Assembly (NCBI RefSeq): GCF_000772105.1
Contig: NZ_CP009355.1
Coordinates: forward strand, 310,001 to 374,000
Source of the DNA: Vibrio tubiashii ATCC 19109
GTDB lineage: Bacteria > Pseudomonadota > Gammaproteobacteria > Enterobacterales > Vibrionaceae
Direction: 5' to 3'
DNA: 64,000 nt
Of this stretch, positions 27,454 through 36,746 are shown one piece after another (positions within the stretch are counted from its first letter, which is position 1; each line of letters begins with the position of its first letter). A program made the translations under genes and the position numbers. The notes under the pieces are model-generated. The model was not told the DNA's origin. It ran no database searches and worked only from the letters and a program-made list of their open reading frames with translations.

Positions 27454-28368
27454 ATGAACGTAGATTGGAAAGGTGTCTACCCTGCAGTAAGTACTCAGTT
27501 TCGTAAAGATCAGAGCATTGATCTCGACGCCACTCAAACTGTAATCGATAACCAAATTAACGATGGCGTTAATGGCATTATTTGCTTGGGGACGGTCGGC
27601 GAAAACTGCGCGCTGTACCCTGAAGAGAAGCGTCAGGTTCTCGCGGCAGCGAGAGAAGTGGTTGCAGATAGAGTGCCACTGATTGCGGGGACAGCAGAGT
27701 CGATAACCACTGCGGCGATTGATTACATGCAAGATGCGCAAAAAATAGGTATCGATGGCTGCATGGTGATGCCTGCAATGGTTTACCGCACATCGGATAG
27801 CGAAACAGTGGACTACTACAGTACTCTTGCGCATGCAACGCCTGAAATGCCAATTATGATTTACAACAACCCTGTTTCCTATGGCGTAGATGTGAATCTT
27901 GATCTAATGGAACAACTTGCAGAGTGTGAAAGTATCGTTGCGGTTAAAGAGTCTACCACTGACACGCGTCGTATTACTGAACTGTACAATCGTTTCGACG
28001 ACCGTTTTACCATCTTTAGTGGCGTTGATGATATCGCTCTGGAGTCTCTCATGCTTGGTGCGACGGGGTGGATCTCTGGTTTAACCAACGCATTTCCTGC
28101 TGAGTCTGTTGCTATCTATAAACTGGCAAGCCAAGGACGCTATGCTGAAGCGTTAGAAATCTACCGTTGGTTCTTACCACTGCTTCGTTTAGATACGATT
28201 CCAACTTTGGTTCAATGTATCAAACTGGCGGAACAGGTGTGTGGCCGAGGAAGCGAGCAAGTACGTGCTCCTCGCCAGCTGCTGAAAGGTGGAGAACGCG
28301 CGCAAGTGATTGCATTAGTCGAACAAGCGATAGCGACGCGTCCAGATTTGTCGAAGTACAATCTTTAA
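27454..28368 (+). CDS. 1-Pyrroline-4-hydroxy-2-carboxylate deaminase (DapA family)
   Basis: A 304-residue DHDPS/NAL-superfamily barrel. The Schiff-base lysine is K165 (IVAVKESTT) and the partner tyrosine Y137 (MIYNNPVSYG); the GTVGENCAL block takes the place of the usual GTTGE. In hydroxyproline clusters this family deaminates 1-pyrroline-4-hydroxy-2-carboxylate to 2-oxoglutarate semialdehyde, the substrate of the dehydrogenase at the other end of this cluster. GGAAGG precedes the ATG at 27454. Lysine biosynthesis DapA is unlikely because of the surrounding pathway and the altered motif. Confidence 0.82.
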   Translation: MNVDWKGVYPAVSTQFRKDQSIDLDATQTVIDNQINDGVNGIICLGTVGENCALYPEEKRQVLAAAREVVADRVPLIAGTAESITTAAIDYMQDAQKIGIDGCMVMPAMVYRTSDSETVDYYSTLAHATPEMPIMIYNNPVSYGVDVNLDLMEQLAECESIVAVKESTTDTRRITELYNRFDDRFTIFSGVDDIALESLMLGATGWISGLTNAFPAESVAIYKLASQGRYAEALEIYRWFLPLLRLDTIPTLVQCIKLAEQVCGRGSEQVRAPRQLLKGGERAQVIALVEQAIATRPDLSKYNL

Positions 28369-28382
28369 ATCATGTTCCTAGC

Positions 28383-28404
28383 AGGGCAAGTTCCATCTTG
28401 CCCT
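28383..28404. terminator. Convergent hairpin after the deaminase gene
   Basis: AGGGCAAG-TTCCAT-CTTGCCCT is a perfect 8-bp stem between the converging deaminase and AraC genes. It reaches the last two bases of the AraC stop codon. T-runs are short. Confidence 0.5.
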
Positions 28405-29287
28405 AATTAAACCGAGCCCTAAATTGGGTGGGTGTCATCTGCTTAACGGCGCGGAACTGGCGGTTGAAATTAGAAAGGTTAGAAAAGCCCGCTTTTTCCG
28501 CGACCAACGCAATTGGAGACTGAGTACTGGCAAGCAGTTCACACGCTTTACCAATTCGAAATAGCTTTAAGTGATCGGAGAAACTGACTCCAAAGTGCTT
28601 TTCAAATAACCGATATGCGGAGCTTTCACTGATGTGGAGGGCGTGGCACACATCAGAGATTTTGATCGGTTCGTGGAAGTGCTTTTCGATGTATTGTGTG
28701 GCTCTTTCCACTTTCTGGTGGGCATCCTTATCAGAGATTTGGCTAATTCGATAAGGCGTCGTAGAAAGTTTCTGGGATTCTAAATCATCCGCTAAGTGAA
28801 TAAGAACTTCCATGACTTTTAAAGCTTGGTAGTGGCGCTCAAGCGATTCCGTTCCAATCAACAACTGCGCCACCTTTTGGGCCGTTTCGTTACTGAATTT
28901 GATACCAAACGCCGCTTTTTCTAGTAGCGCTTTGATATTTCGTGCTTCGGGGATGGTTGACTGAAGCCTTTCAATCCAATGATGCTTAAGCCAAACGATG
29001 ATTGAGCTGTGCGGTTTTTCTACACTGCTGGCAAGCTTGCCTGTGATCATATGCGGTAACCCCGGCCCATAAAGCAGAAGCGTGTTGTTATGGACTTGGC
29101 CTATTGCATCGCCTGCAAGATAATTGCCGTTAAAGACATTCTCCGGATCAAGGTAAAGAACCAACTCGTACTCAGAGTGATAGTGCCATGAACAAGCAAA
29201 TTCTTCTTTCTTCACACGACAATGAAATTCTCGCACCAGCCAGTCGTAATTTGGTGCGCTGAGTACATTTTCTATAAATGGTTTCAT
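28403..29287 (-). CDS. AraC family regulator with cupin sensor
   Basis: A 294-residue regulator. The N-terminal part (WHYHSEYELVLYLDPE, then GDAIGQVHNNTLLLYGPGLPHM) is a cupin-like ligand domain and residues 195-294 hold two helix-turn-helix units of AraC type (KISDVCHALHISESSAYRLF and IALVAEKAGFSNLSNFNRQF). ATG at 29287 follows AGGGG; the upstream TTG is too close. It converges on the hydroxyproline cluster and diverges from a sugar-efflux-type MFS gene. It may regulate either one; palindromes lie close to the MFS gene. Confidence 0.85.
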   Translation of the reverse strand: MKPFIENVLSAPNYDWLVREFHCRVKKEEFACSWHYHSEYELVLYLDPENVFNGNYLAGDAIGQVHNNTLLLYGPGLPHMITGKLASSVEKPHSSIIVWLKHHWIERLQSTIPEARNIKALLEKAAFGIKFSNETAQKVAQLLIGTESLERHYQALKVMEVLIHLADDLESQKLSTTPYRISQISDKDAHQKVERATQYIEKHFHEPIKISDVCHALHISESSAYRLFEKHFGVSFSDHLKLFRIGKACELLASTQSPIALVAEKAGFSNLSNFNRQFRAVKQMTPTQFRARFN

Positions 29288-29362
29288 CAATAAGCCCCTT
29301 TGTCAGCGCCTAGGCTAAGCCAGATGACTTTAACCGTCAAAAACAAAAGAGATATTGAAGGA

Positions 29363-29400
29363 ATAGTATTAGAGGTGGCTCGAATACTATCAATTGATAG
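29363..29400. promoter_or_regulatory. Overlapping palindromes between araC-type and MFS genes
   Basis: ATAGTATT at 29363-29370 and AATACTAT at 29383-29390 form an inverted repeat, and the second overlaps a perfect 14-base palindrome CTATCAATTGATAG at 29387-29400. They lie 62-99 bases upstream of the MFS start. They are likely operators, with the regulator unassigned. Confidence 0.4.
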
Positions 29401-29461
29401 GCATCGGTTTGATTAAACTAGCGATAAGTTAAAGACATTACATCGCACGAGTTGGCTCATC

Positions 29462-30661
29462 ATGTACAAAGATAAAATTGCTCTATTATTTATTTTCACC
29501 GCATTTGTAACAGGCTTATGTGGTGCGTTTTTTTACCCACTTTCGAGCTTATTTATCGTCGAACAGCTTGGCGCCTCGCCAATGATGTTGAGCTTATATA
29601 TGGTGCTCGCAGTGGTGAGTTCCGTTGTCGTCTCACAGCTGCTGGCTGCTCAATCTGACAAGAACTGGCAACGAAAAACGATCTTAGTTGTTTCGTTGAC
29701 CTGTTACTTGGTGACCGTAGTGAGCTTTATCTTTATCCGAGACTATTGGATGGGGGTCACAATAGCCACACTGTTTGGCAGCTTCGGTGGTGCGGCGTTT
29801 GGACAGCTATTCGCCATGGGGCGCGAGTACGCGGATGATAACGTTGAAGATAGCACAACATTCCTGTCGACCATGCGTGCAGGTATTGCCATTGCGTGGG
29901 TGTTCGGACCGCCTATCGCTTTTATGCTTAAAGCGACCTTTGGTTTTGGCGCGGCATTTAGTACATCTGCTGTCATTGTCGCTGTCGGTATCTTAGTGAT
30001 CATGTTTTTCTTACCTTCATGTAAAACGTCTGCCGAAGAGTTAGAAGAAGACCCGACAAAACCGAGTTCGAAAGGTAAAGGTGGCTTGATTTCATTGTAT
30101 TGCCTAGTGCTGGTTGTCGCTTTTGGCGCTAACAATCTCTATATCACCAGTATGCCTCTCTATCTCTCGCAAGAGTTACAAGTTGACCCTAACTGGTTGG
30201 GCTTTTTATTTGGTGCTGGCGCACTATGTGAGATCCCTGTGATGCTTTGGGCTGGGCGCTTGTCGGAGAAAGTAGGGACGGTAAAACTACTGCTTATGGG
30301 TATTACCAGTGGTACGCTTTTTTATGCGGTGATGCTGACCAACACAAGCTTTGAGGCCATGTTAGCTGCTCAACTATTGAATGGGTTCTTTATCGGTATT
30401 TGCGCCACATTGGGCATGGTGGTTCTGCAAGACATGATGCGAGATAGATTAGGAACAGCATCAACTTTGTTCTCCAATATGCTAAATATCAGCATGCTAG
30501 TAGCGAGCCTTTCTGTCGGCGTTGTCGGTGAACTATACAATTATTACAGTACCTTATATGTCTCCTTAGGTGGAACCTTGGCTGCGCTCATCCTGTTAGT
30601 GTTATTCAATATAAAGTTGAATAGCAGTGGCGATGAACTGAAGCAGGCAAAGGTGTCTTAA
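29462..30661 (+). CDS. Sugar efflux transporter, MFS SetA family
   Basis: A 399-residue transporter with twelve predicted membrane segments and a charged cytoplasmic loop near residues 185-205. The block LFAMGREYADDN after helix 4 is a hallmark of SetA/SetB-type sugar efflux proteins. Members export glucosides, lactose or glucose analogues with a proton. ATG at 29462 is the first codon after the operator region. It stands alone and is divergent from an AraC regulator that may control it. Substrate is not readable. Confidence 0.8.
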   Translation: MYKDKIALLFIFTAFVTGLCGAFFYPLSSLFIVEQLGASPMMLSLYMVLAVVSSVVVSQLLAAQSDKNWQRKTILVVSLTCYLVTVVSFIFIRDYWMGVTIATLFGSFGGAAFGQLFAMGREYADDNVEDSTTFLSTMRAGIAIAWVFGPPIAFMLKATFGFGAAFSTSAVIVAVGILVIMFFLPSCKTSAEELEEDPTKPSSKGKGGLISLYCLVLVVAFGANNLYITSMPLYLSQELQVDPNWLGFLFGAGALCEIPVMLWAGRLSEKVGTVKLLLMGITSGTLFYAVMLTNTSFEAMLAAQLLNGFFIGICATLGMVVLQDMMRDRLGTASTLFSNMLNISMLVASLSVGVVGELYNYYSTLYVSLGGTLAALILLVLFNIKLNSSGDELKQAKVS

Positions 30662-30859
30662 TTAGGTAGTAAATGATTTATAGAGAGAGTTGATGGACGG
30701 CAACATTCCTTACAATACAAGATGTTATTTGCAATCTTGAGTTTGATGGAGTTCTCTTTTCTAGTTCAAAAGTTAACCAAGTGCTCAACTTTAGTACTGT
30801 TTTATATTGTGGGAGATAGTTTGAAGTATAGTTATTAAATATATCTATAATATTTATGG

Positions 30860-33355
30860 TTGTTGGAATTGGCGTCTCTTAACGATAGAAAACTGGTGCT
30901 GTTAATTCGATATGTACCCACCTTGATTGTTGCTTTGTTTGCGACTGTCATCATGTTGGTGTTTATCAGCGACAGTAAGGAAAAAGCACGCCTTAGTGTT
31001 GAATCGTTACGAAGCAATATGTTGGATCACCAAAAGCAAGTGATCTTTGAGCAAGTGGAGCAGGTTTACAACCGAGTTGTTTATCGTCAGGCACAAACGG
31101 TATCAGAGTTAAAAAGTCAGGCAAAGCAAAGAGTTGATGAAGCTCATCAAATCGCCGTAAGTATCTTCCAAAATAACCCGAATAAAAATAAATCAGAGAT
31201 CAAGAAAATGATCTCTGATGCCCTCAAGCCTATTCGCTTCTATAATAATCGAGGTTACTTCTTCATCTTTCAGATGGACGGTATCAACGTAATGCACGCC
31301 CTTAAGCCGCAAATAGAAGGTAATTCGGCGTGGAATGCTGTCGATATTAAAGGCACCTATATCTTAAGAGAGCATATCAAGCTGATACAGCAGAATGACG
31401 GAGAAGCTTTTTATCGCTGGTGGTACCAAAAGCCGGGCTTCCCTGCCACACAAGAATTTGAAAAGATAGGTTTTGGTAAAGCCTTTGAGCCGTATGACTG
31501 GTTTATAGGAACGGGTGAATACGTAGCTGATGTAGAGGGAGACGTAAAATCCGCCTTGATTACAAGTATTGCTGATTACCAATCTAACCAAGAAGAAAAG
31601 GTGTTTATCTTTGATGCCGATGGCGTCATTTTAGTGCATGAAAACTCTGATTTGGTTGGAAAGAATGTTTATCAACTCGACGGTCAATTGGCTAAAGCTT
31701 GGCAGAAACTCACTCGTCGTGATTTCGCGCAAGGCGATTTCATTGAGCCTCCAATTGAACAAGTCAGCGCAAATTCCAAAATTGCCTATTTGAGGCAGTT
31801 TAATCCTTGGGGCTGGTATATCGGGGCCTCGTTTCCGATCAACGAAGTTAATCGTTACATAGAGAAGCAGCAAGAGATACTTGAAGACAGCCACAACCAG
31901 CAGTTAATTAACCTCGTTCTTATTAGCTTAGCCTCAACGTTGCTCATGGTTGGACTGAGCTTTGTAGCAAGCCATATTATTGTGAAGCGTTTTGGCAAGT
32001 TCCAACAACGGATTACCGATGACTTTGAACGCTTAGAAGAGTCCAAAAACCAAATGCAGTACATGGCGCTGCATGACCCACTAACAGGGTTATCCAACCG
32101 CTCTGCTCTGATAGAGCAAATTGAAACGGGAATCAAACAATCGAAAGATAGCCAGAAAAAGCTTGCCGTTATCTTCTTGGATTTAGATGACTTTAAAAAA
32201 GTTAACGATCTTTATGGACACTCTGTGGGAGACAAGCTTTTAGAGTGCTTAAGTCGTAAGTTCGAATCACTGCTTGAACCTCAAGACTCAGTGGCTCGTT
32301 TCGGTGGCGATGAGTTTATTTTCTGTTTCCCAGCGTTAGACGATAAGCAGCATGCAATAGCGAAAACATCGGCAGTCAAAAGCGTGTTCGATGAGCCTTT
32401 GATCATTGATGGACGCTTACTGACAGCCGATTGCAGCATCGGTGTCAGTATGTATCCATGTGACAGTGATAGCGCAGAAACCTTAATCACCAATGCAGAC
32501 ATGGTCCTTTACCGTTCTAAGCAAAATAAGAAAGGCAGCATCCTTTTCTTTGATCATGAGATTAATCAACAGATCAAAGATGAGTATCAAATTGAACAAC
32601 AACTAAAACATGCGCTGCGCCGTCAGGAACTTAGCGTGGTGTATCAGCCCCAAATATGCACTGCACGCGGAGAAACGGTGGGTGTTGAAGCCTTAGTCCG
32701 ATGGAATTCGAAAAAACACGGATTTGTTCCACCGGATGTCTTCATTCCTCTTGCAGAAGAGAATGGAATGATCAACGAAATAGGGCTGTTTGTGTTCAGG
32801 AAAGCCTGTGAAGATATTTGCCATTTACCGGGTAATGGCGGTGAGGGGTTAAATGTTTCTATCAATGTTTCTCCTAAACAGCTGCTGCTCGACGGATTTG
32901 TTGAAAGTCTACTTGCGATCACGGAAGAGGTTGGAATAACCACCAAGCGAATAATGCTTGAAGTAACGGAAAGTATTTTTATTCATGATTTGGAGAGAGT
33001 GACACCTATCATTGCTCGATTGCAGTCACATGGATTCAGCATTTCACTGGATGACTTTGGCACAGGCTACTCTTGCTTGAGCCATCTTAATCAGTTCACT
33101 ATTGACGAGTTAAAGATTGATAAGAGCTTTATCGCTAATTTAACGGACAACGCGCAAAGCAATGCATTGATCAAAGCTATCTTGGCAATCGGAGAGACTT
33201 ACCAAATTAAAGTGGTGGCAGAAGGGGTCGAAACAAAAGAGCAACACATGATGCTAAGTTCATACGGTTGCAACTGCGTCCAAGGTTATTACTTCTCTAA
33301 ACCCATTCCTGTTGAAGCGCTAAATGTGTGGCTGCAAGAGCGGGAGCAAGCTTAG
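30860..33355 (+). CDS. dCache-GGDEF-EAL cyclic-di-GMP signalling protein
   Basis: An 831-residue membrane protein. A helix at about 13-35 is followed by two Cache-like periplasmic lobes (GYFFIFQMDGINVMHAL with WFIGTGEYV, and VFIFDADGVILVHENSDLVG with WGWYIGASF), then a helix near 350-372, a GGDEF domain (ARFGGDEF, no RxxD site) and an EAL domain. All EAL residues appear functional: EALVRW, INVS, EVTES, LDDFGTGYS, ELKIDKSF and AEGVE. It could both make and break cyclic di-GMP. No ATG is available: the frame opens with TTG at 30860 (next codon also TTG) after a stop at 30848. Its end overlaps the converging gene by four bases. Confidence 0.88.
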   Translation: MLELASLNDRKLVLLIRYVPTLIVALFATVIMLVFISDSKEKARLSVESLRSNMLDHQKQVIFEQVEQVYNRVVYRQAQTVSELKSQAKQRVDEAHQIAVSIFQNNPNKNKSEIKKMISDALKPIRFYNNRGYFFIFQMDGINVMHALKPQIEGNSAWNAVDIKGTYILREHIKLIQQNDGEAFYRWWYQKPGFPATQEFEKIGFGKAFEPYDWFIGTGEYVADVEGDVKSALITSIADYQSNQEEKVFIFDADGVILVHENSDLVGKNVYQLDGQLAKAWQKLTRRDFAQGDFIEPPIEQVSANSKIAYLRQFNPWGWYIGASFPINEVNRYIEKQQEILEDSHNQQLINLVLISLASTLLMVGLSFVASHIIVKRFGKFQQRITDDFERLEESKNQMQYMALHDPLTGLSNRSALIEQIETGIKQSKDSQKKLAVIFLDLDDFKKVNDLYGHSVGDKLLECLSRKFESLLEPQDSVARFGGDEFIFCFPALDDKQHAIAKTSAVKSVFDEPLIIDGRLLTADCSIGVSMYPCDSDSAETLITNADMVLYRSKQNKKGSILFFDHEINQQIKDEYQIEQQLKHALRRQELSVVYQPQICTARGETVGVEALVRWNSKKHGFVPPDVFIPLAEENGMINEIGLFVFRKACEDICHLPGNGGEGLNVSINVSPKQLLLDGFVESLLAITEEVGITTKRIMLEVTESIFIHDLERVTPIIARLQSHGFSISLDDFGTGYSCLSHLNQFTIDELKIDKSFIANLTDNAQSNALIKAILAIGETYQIKVVAEGVETKEQHMMLSSYGCNCVQGYYFSKPIPVEALNVWLQEREQA

Positions 33356-33906
33356 AACGTCACTTCAAGCAAGGGCCATGTTGCAAGCCAGTTTTTCTCC
33401 TCAATTCTACTCACGAATAGTTTTTTCGGTCGCGCAGGGTTGTGAGATATTTTTAGTTCAAACAGTGAGTCTAAACCGAATGCAGAAACGCATTCATATT
33501 CAAGTTTATCGTTTAGTCTAATTCCTATGGCGGTTTCTTTTTCCGGCCAGTAGCCCATCGCATCAACCGAATTTCGGTATGGTGCATCTCCATTCCGAAT
33601 ATGCATCAATGCTTGGTTTCTAACCTGCCAGTTTAAATTTGGCATCTGTAGTCTTAGTTGTTGTTCATATTCGAGGTAGCTGTCTGAGTTTGATTCACTG
33701 CTATCGAAATAGATGACGTCAACGTCATTTAACGGTGTTGGCTCAGGTTGATGGTGTAATGAGTCCCACACTAAATTTCGCACAAATCCAGCTGCAATAT
33801 AGCAATCAGGTAGACAGAGTTCAGCAACGCACTTTAGAGCTTGAGTACGTAAGGAATCTGCTTGAATAAGGTCTATCAACTGCTTTTCAAAGGGCGCGTG
33901 TTGCAT
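33352..33906 (-). CDS. Nucleotidyltransferase-like protein (DUF925 family)
   Basis: A 184-residue protein matching the NTP_transf_6/DUF925 family: the nucleotidyltransferase-type core appears as AAGFVRNLVWDSLHH followed by NDVDVIYFD, where the D-x-D pair would bind metal. The middle block NQALMHIRNGDAPYRNSVDAMGYWPEKETAIGIR is also family-typical. Its substrate is not known; related folds transfer nucleotides to RNA or proteins. It converges with the cyclic-di-GMP protein, sharing four bases at the 3' ends. Single gene, no obvious operon. Confidence 0.75.
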   Translation of the reverse strand: MQHAPFEKQLIDLIQADSLRTQALKCVAELCLPDCYIAAGFVRNLVWDSLHHQPEPTPLNDVDVIYFDSSESNSDSYLEYEQQLRLQMPNLNWQVRNQALMHIRNGDAPYRNSVDAMGYWPEKETAIGIRLNDKLEYECVSAFGLDSLFELKISHNPARPKKLFVSRIEEKNWLATWPLLEVTF

Positions 33907-33921
33907 CGGGTAGTCTCAATC

Positions 33922-33951
33922 AAAAAAGCCAAGTGCTAAAACACTTGGCTT
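33922..33951 (-). terminator. Rho-independent terminator of ribB
   Basis: On the minus strand AAGCCAAGTG-N6-CACTTGGCTT is a perfect 10-bp stem followed by TTTTTT, just after the ribB stop at 33959. Confidence 0.85.
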
Positions 33952-33958
33952 TATCTCA

Positions 33959-34615
33959 TTAAGCGAGTTTTTGCTCAAACTGCTGGCGGTACATCACCAT
34001 ATCTTCAATGGTCAGTACTGGCATATTATGTAGCTTACCAAAGGCGACGATTTCTGGTGTTTTCGCCATGCTACCGTCTGGGTTTGTCACTTCGCAAAGT
34101 ACGCCTGCTGGCTGAAGACCTGCCATCTGCATGAGATCGATTGTGCCTTCAGTATGACCACGGCGAGTAAGTACACCACCTTTGCGCGCACGCAGTGGGA
34201 AGACGTGGCCAGGTCTTGCTAAGTCTGAAGGTTGCGCTGTCGGGTTTGCGGCAGTCTTGATAGTAGTAACGCGGTCTTGTGCGGAAACACCTGTTGTCAC
34301 ACCCACTTTCGCTTCAATTGAAACCGTAAACGCAGTTTGGTTTGCGCTGTTGTTGTTTTCAACCATTGGGGTCAGTTCAAGGCGGTCTGCTTGCTCTTCT
34401 GGTAGGCATAAACATACGATACCGCTGCACTCGCGAATCATTAACGCCATTTGCTGCGTTGTGAGTGATTCAACTGAATAAATAATGTCGCCTTCATTTT
34501 CACGATCTTCATCGTCAAGCAAAAGCACGCCACGGCCCTGTTTAAGAGCAATAAGTGCGTTTTCAACGCGAGTAATTGGTTCGCCGAACTCGGCAAGTAG
34601 AGATGACTGATTCAT
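33959..34615 (-). CDS. ribB: 3,4-Dihydroxy-2-butanone-4-phosphate synthase
   Basis: A 218-residue enzyme of riboflavin synthesis that turns ribulose 5-phosphate into dihydroxybutanone phosphate and formate. The active-site loop [15 protein letters not shown] near residue 33-47 and the [19 protein letters not shown] block are intact; the length matches stand-alone RibB of E. coli (217 residues), not the RibBA fusion. ATG at 34615 follows GGAGTTAACC. An FMN riboswitch starts 130 bases upstream, so FMN should repress it. A strong terminator follows. Confidence 0.95.
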   Translation of the reverse strand: MNQSSLLAEFGEPITRVENALIALKQGRGVLLLDDEDRENEGDIIYSVESLTTQQMALMIRECSGIVCLCLPEEQADRLELTPMVENNNSANQTAFTVSIEAKVGVTTGVSAQDRVTTIKTAANPTAQPSDLARPGHVFPLRARKGGVLTRRGHTEGTIDLMQMAGLQPAGVLCEVTNPDGSMAKTPEIVAFGKLHNMPVLTIEDMVMYRQQFEQKLA

Positions 34616-34744
34616 GGTTAACTCCTAAATATCACCAGAATCAGGGCATACATGAGCACTGAGGTATAAAACCCCAGCCAAAACGAAATGCACCACGACA
34701 CACTTAGATCAACCGATCTTTGCATGATGGTGTGTTTTCATTCT

Positions 34745-34877
34745 CTCTCATCCGGACTTTAACCGTCGGCTCTGGGTTTTCACCAGATCTGCTGACCTCG
34801 ACGTATCGAGCGCTCGCGGGCTCACCCTAAACTTTGAAGGGAATACCGCCGGTGGGGAATTTCGCCCCGCCCTGAGA
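34745..34877 (-). promoter_or_regulatory. FMN riboswitch (RFN element)
   Basis: On the minus strand this region carries the conserved RFN sequence blocks in order: TCAGGGCGGGGCGAAATTCC at the 5' end, ACCGGCGGTAT, the GCCCGCGAGCG arm, GATCTGGTG and the closing TCCGGATGAGAG. It lies between the promoter side and ribB. FMN binding is expected to reduce ribB expression, either by termination or by hiding the ribosome site in the 130-base stretch before the ATG. Confidence 0.95.
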
Positions 34878-34996
34878 ATAAATAAACGTTTGCTTAAATA
34901 GCGCAGAGATTGTATCGGTTTTGACAGGGAAATCAATATCGTGCCAAGAAAGCTATGATTTAAGCGCTTAGTTTGTAAGCTAAAAAGGAGGTGATA

Positions 34997-35017
34997 ATGG
35001 GAAAATCTCGCCTTTAA
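34997..35017 (+). CDS. Possible six-codon leader ORF (MGKSRL)
   Basis: An ATG with a near-perfect Shine-Dalgarno sequence (AAGGAGGTGATA directly before it) opens a six-codon frame ending in TAA, 68 bases upstream of a VOC-family gene. The ribosome site is far better than needed for chance, so this may be a leader peptide or a remnant. No attenuator hairpin with a T-run is clear after it. Confidence 0.35.
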   Translation: MGKSRL

Positions 35018-35085
35018 TTTCATCTCTTTTTTCCAACCTTGTTCGTCTTTAATCTGATGATTATCGAGACTAAAGAGGCAAAGTG

Positions 35086-35475
35086 ATGAAAATCGAACAT
35101 ATCGCAATCTGGACAAAACAACTTGAAGTGCTTAAAGAGTTTTACACTAAGTACTTTGATGCGAAGGCCAACGAAAAGTACCATAACCCAAGCAAGAAGT
35201 TTTCTTCGTACTTTCTATCCTTTGATAGCGGCTGCAGACTAGAGCTAATGGAGATGGAAGGCGTTCCGGAATCAAAAGATGATTTGTATGAACAGTTTAC
35301 GGGCCTGATTCATTTTGCGATTTCATTGGGTAGTGAACAGGCTGTTGACGAGTTAACGGCTCGCTTAGTCGCGGATGGGTATGAGAGAGTTGACGGTCCA
35401 AGGCATACTGGCGATGGCTACTACGAAAGCTGTGTGTTTGACCCAGATGGTAATCGACTAGAACTAACGGTATAG
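35086..35475 (+). CDS. VOC family (glyoxalase/bleomycin-resistance-like) protein
   Basis: A 129-residue single VOC domain: KIEHIAIWTKQLEVLKEFYTKYF at the start and YESCVFDPDGNRLELT at the end, with candidate metal ligands H5, E in LELMEM, H in LIHFAIS and E in NRLELT. The four-ligand pattern matches glyoxalase-I-like metalloenzymes. ATG 35086 has GAGG seven bases upstream; a preceding GTG is too close. It is followed after two bases by an unknown gene, so both form an operon. Substrate cannot be told. Confidence 0.8.
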   Translation: MKIEHIAIWTKQLEVLKEFYTKYFDAKANEKYHNPSKKFSSYFLSFDSGCRLELMEMEGVPESKDDLYEQFTGLIHFAISLGSEQAVDELTARLVADGYERVDGPRHTGDGYYESCVFDPDGNRLELTV

Positions 35476-35477
35476 AG

Positions 35478-35906
35478 ATGGATAAAGATAAGGTTTTACT
35501 GCAACTATTTAATCGGGAAGCAGAGCCGCAAGCCTTGGTGAACAAAGAAGCCTTATCACCAACGCAAATGCAGAGTAGTGAGTATCTACATTGGCTTGAA
35601 GGTAAGCGTGAACTTACACTTGACGATGTTGTGGGCAATCATTGGATGAAGACCTGCACTGGTGGCTACATTACCGAAGTCGCTTTTCATTGTGATGGTA
35701 CTTTAGACGAGTATCGATTGTTTGACCGTTTCCATACTACGGGGAAGTGGAGATTGAATGAGGGGCTCGTCTTGGTAGAGATCTACAAAGGGGAGAATAC
35801 CTACAGTTTTTACATTGTCGGTAACGCTGAGATCAATATTCATTCTGCGGTAGAACGCAAGAATGGCGAGCTCCACTCCTATCTTAAGCTGTCGCAGATT
35901 AAATAG
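35478..35906 (+). CDS. Conserved hypothetical protein
   Basis: A 142-residue soluble protein that I do not recognise. It starts two bases after the VOC gene stop, so it is translated from the same message. A charged helix-rich N-terminus (DKDKVLLQLFNREAEPQALVN) is followed by a beta-rich part (GNHWMKTCTGGYITEVAFHCDGTL..GKWRLNEGLVLVEIYKG) reminiscent of small lipocalin-like or calycin-type sheets. No signal peptide and no catalytic motif are seen. Confidence 0.55.
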   Translation: MDKDKVLLQLFNREAEPQALVNKEALSPTQMQSSEYLHWLEGKRELTLDDVVGNHWMKTCTGGYITEVAFHCDGTLDEYRLFDRFHTTGKWRLNEGLVLVEIYKGENTYSFYIVGNAEINIHSAVERKNGELHSYLKLSQIK

Positions 35907-35937
35907 GGAAACCTTTACTGGTGAGTTGTGCCTATTT

Positions 35938-35965
35938 AGGGCTGCCAATGGTGTTTGGTAGCCCT
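35938..35965 (+). terminator. Hairpin after VOC operon
   Basis: AGGGCTGCCAA pairs with TTGGTAGCCCT with one mismatch across a six-base loop, between converging genes. No long T-run follows, so termination strength is uncertain. Confidence 0.45.
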
Positions 35966-35972
35966 GTTTAGC

Positions 35973-36659
35973 TTACTTAACTGGCTCGGTATGAACATCT
36001 ACTTCGCCAGTAGCTTGATTTACTTTTGCATGGTAGGTGAAGTCGGGATCACCGTAATGCTTGAAGGTGAAGCGAAACTCTTCGGCCGGTGCCCAAATCT
36101 CGACATCATAAACCGCTTTAATATCGTAACCATCTTGTTGATAAAGCTCCATTGCCATGACTTTCTCCATGGCACTTTGTCGTTGTGCTTCGAGATCGAT
36201 CACTGGCTCTACAGATGGGTTACTTGGGTAAGACTCTCCGTTGAAGCTCATCAGTCGGTATGCGCCATTACTCCAAACGATAAAGTCTCGCCAACCACTG
36301 CGGTAGCTATCAGCGAGTAAGATTGACGTATCGGTGACTGTCATGTTGGTGATGATGTTGCCTGCATTATCGAAGATGGTCGCACTACAGCCGCCGCTGC
36401 CACAAAAGTAAGGATCTTGAATTAGAACAAAATACTCGGGATTACCATCGCTGTTTAAGTCCGCTTTCCCTGATAGATATTCGATATTGTCAGTGGCTAG
36501 CGAGAGTCCTTCTGGGGCTAAAATCTGTGAGTCTACCCATCCTGCAATCTGGGCATCAGCATTTTTATCGGCCGCATTTTCGATGTCGCCAGTTGATGAG
36601 CAGCCAAACAAAGATAGTGAGCCTGAGATTAATGCTGTGGCAATGAGTTTGTTTTTCAT
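35973..36659 (-). CDS. Predicted lipoprotein
   Basis: A 228-residue protein with a lipoprotein signal: hydrophobic stretch then lipobox LSLFGC with cysteine 20 as the lipid site. The mature part contains an EF-hand-like DLNSDGNPEYF segment near residue 72 and a CGSGGC loop, resembling the calcium-loop pattern of FG-GAP-like or VCBS-like proteins but too short to assign. The residues after the cysteine are SSTGD, giving a likely outer-membrane destination because aspartate is not at position +2. Function unknown; single gene. Confidence 0.65.
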   Translation of the reverse strand: MKNKLIATALISGSLSLFGCSSTGDIENAADKNADAQIAGWVDSQILAPEGLSLATDNIEYLSGKADLNSDGNPEYFVLIQDPYFCGSGGCSATIFDNAGNIITNMTVTDTSILLADSYRSGWRDFIVWSNGAYRLMSFNGESYPSNPSVEPVIDLEAQRQSAMEKVMAMELYQQDGYDIKAVYDVEIWAPAEEFRFTFKHYGDPDFTYHAKVNQATGEVDVHTEPVK

Positions 36660-36746
36660 CCAAGTTGTCTCTGTAGTGTGATGTTGGGTCTAAGCCCTAG
36701 TATACGCGCTACTTAGCATTTTGAATAAATGTTTTGATATCAAATA

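Noticed and set aside
27193..27834. 213-codon open frame on the minus strand
   Set aside because: It lies antisense to the cyclodeaminase-like and DapA-like genes, which have intact catalytic motifs; its product is low in recognisable pattern.
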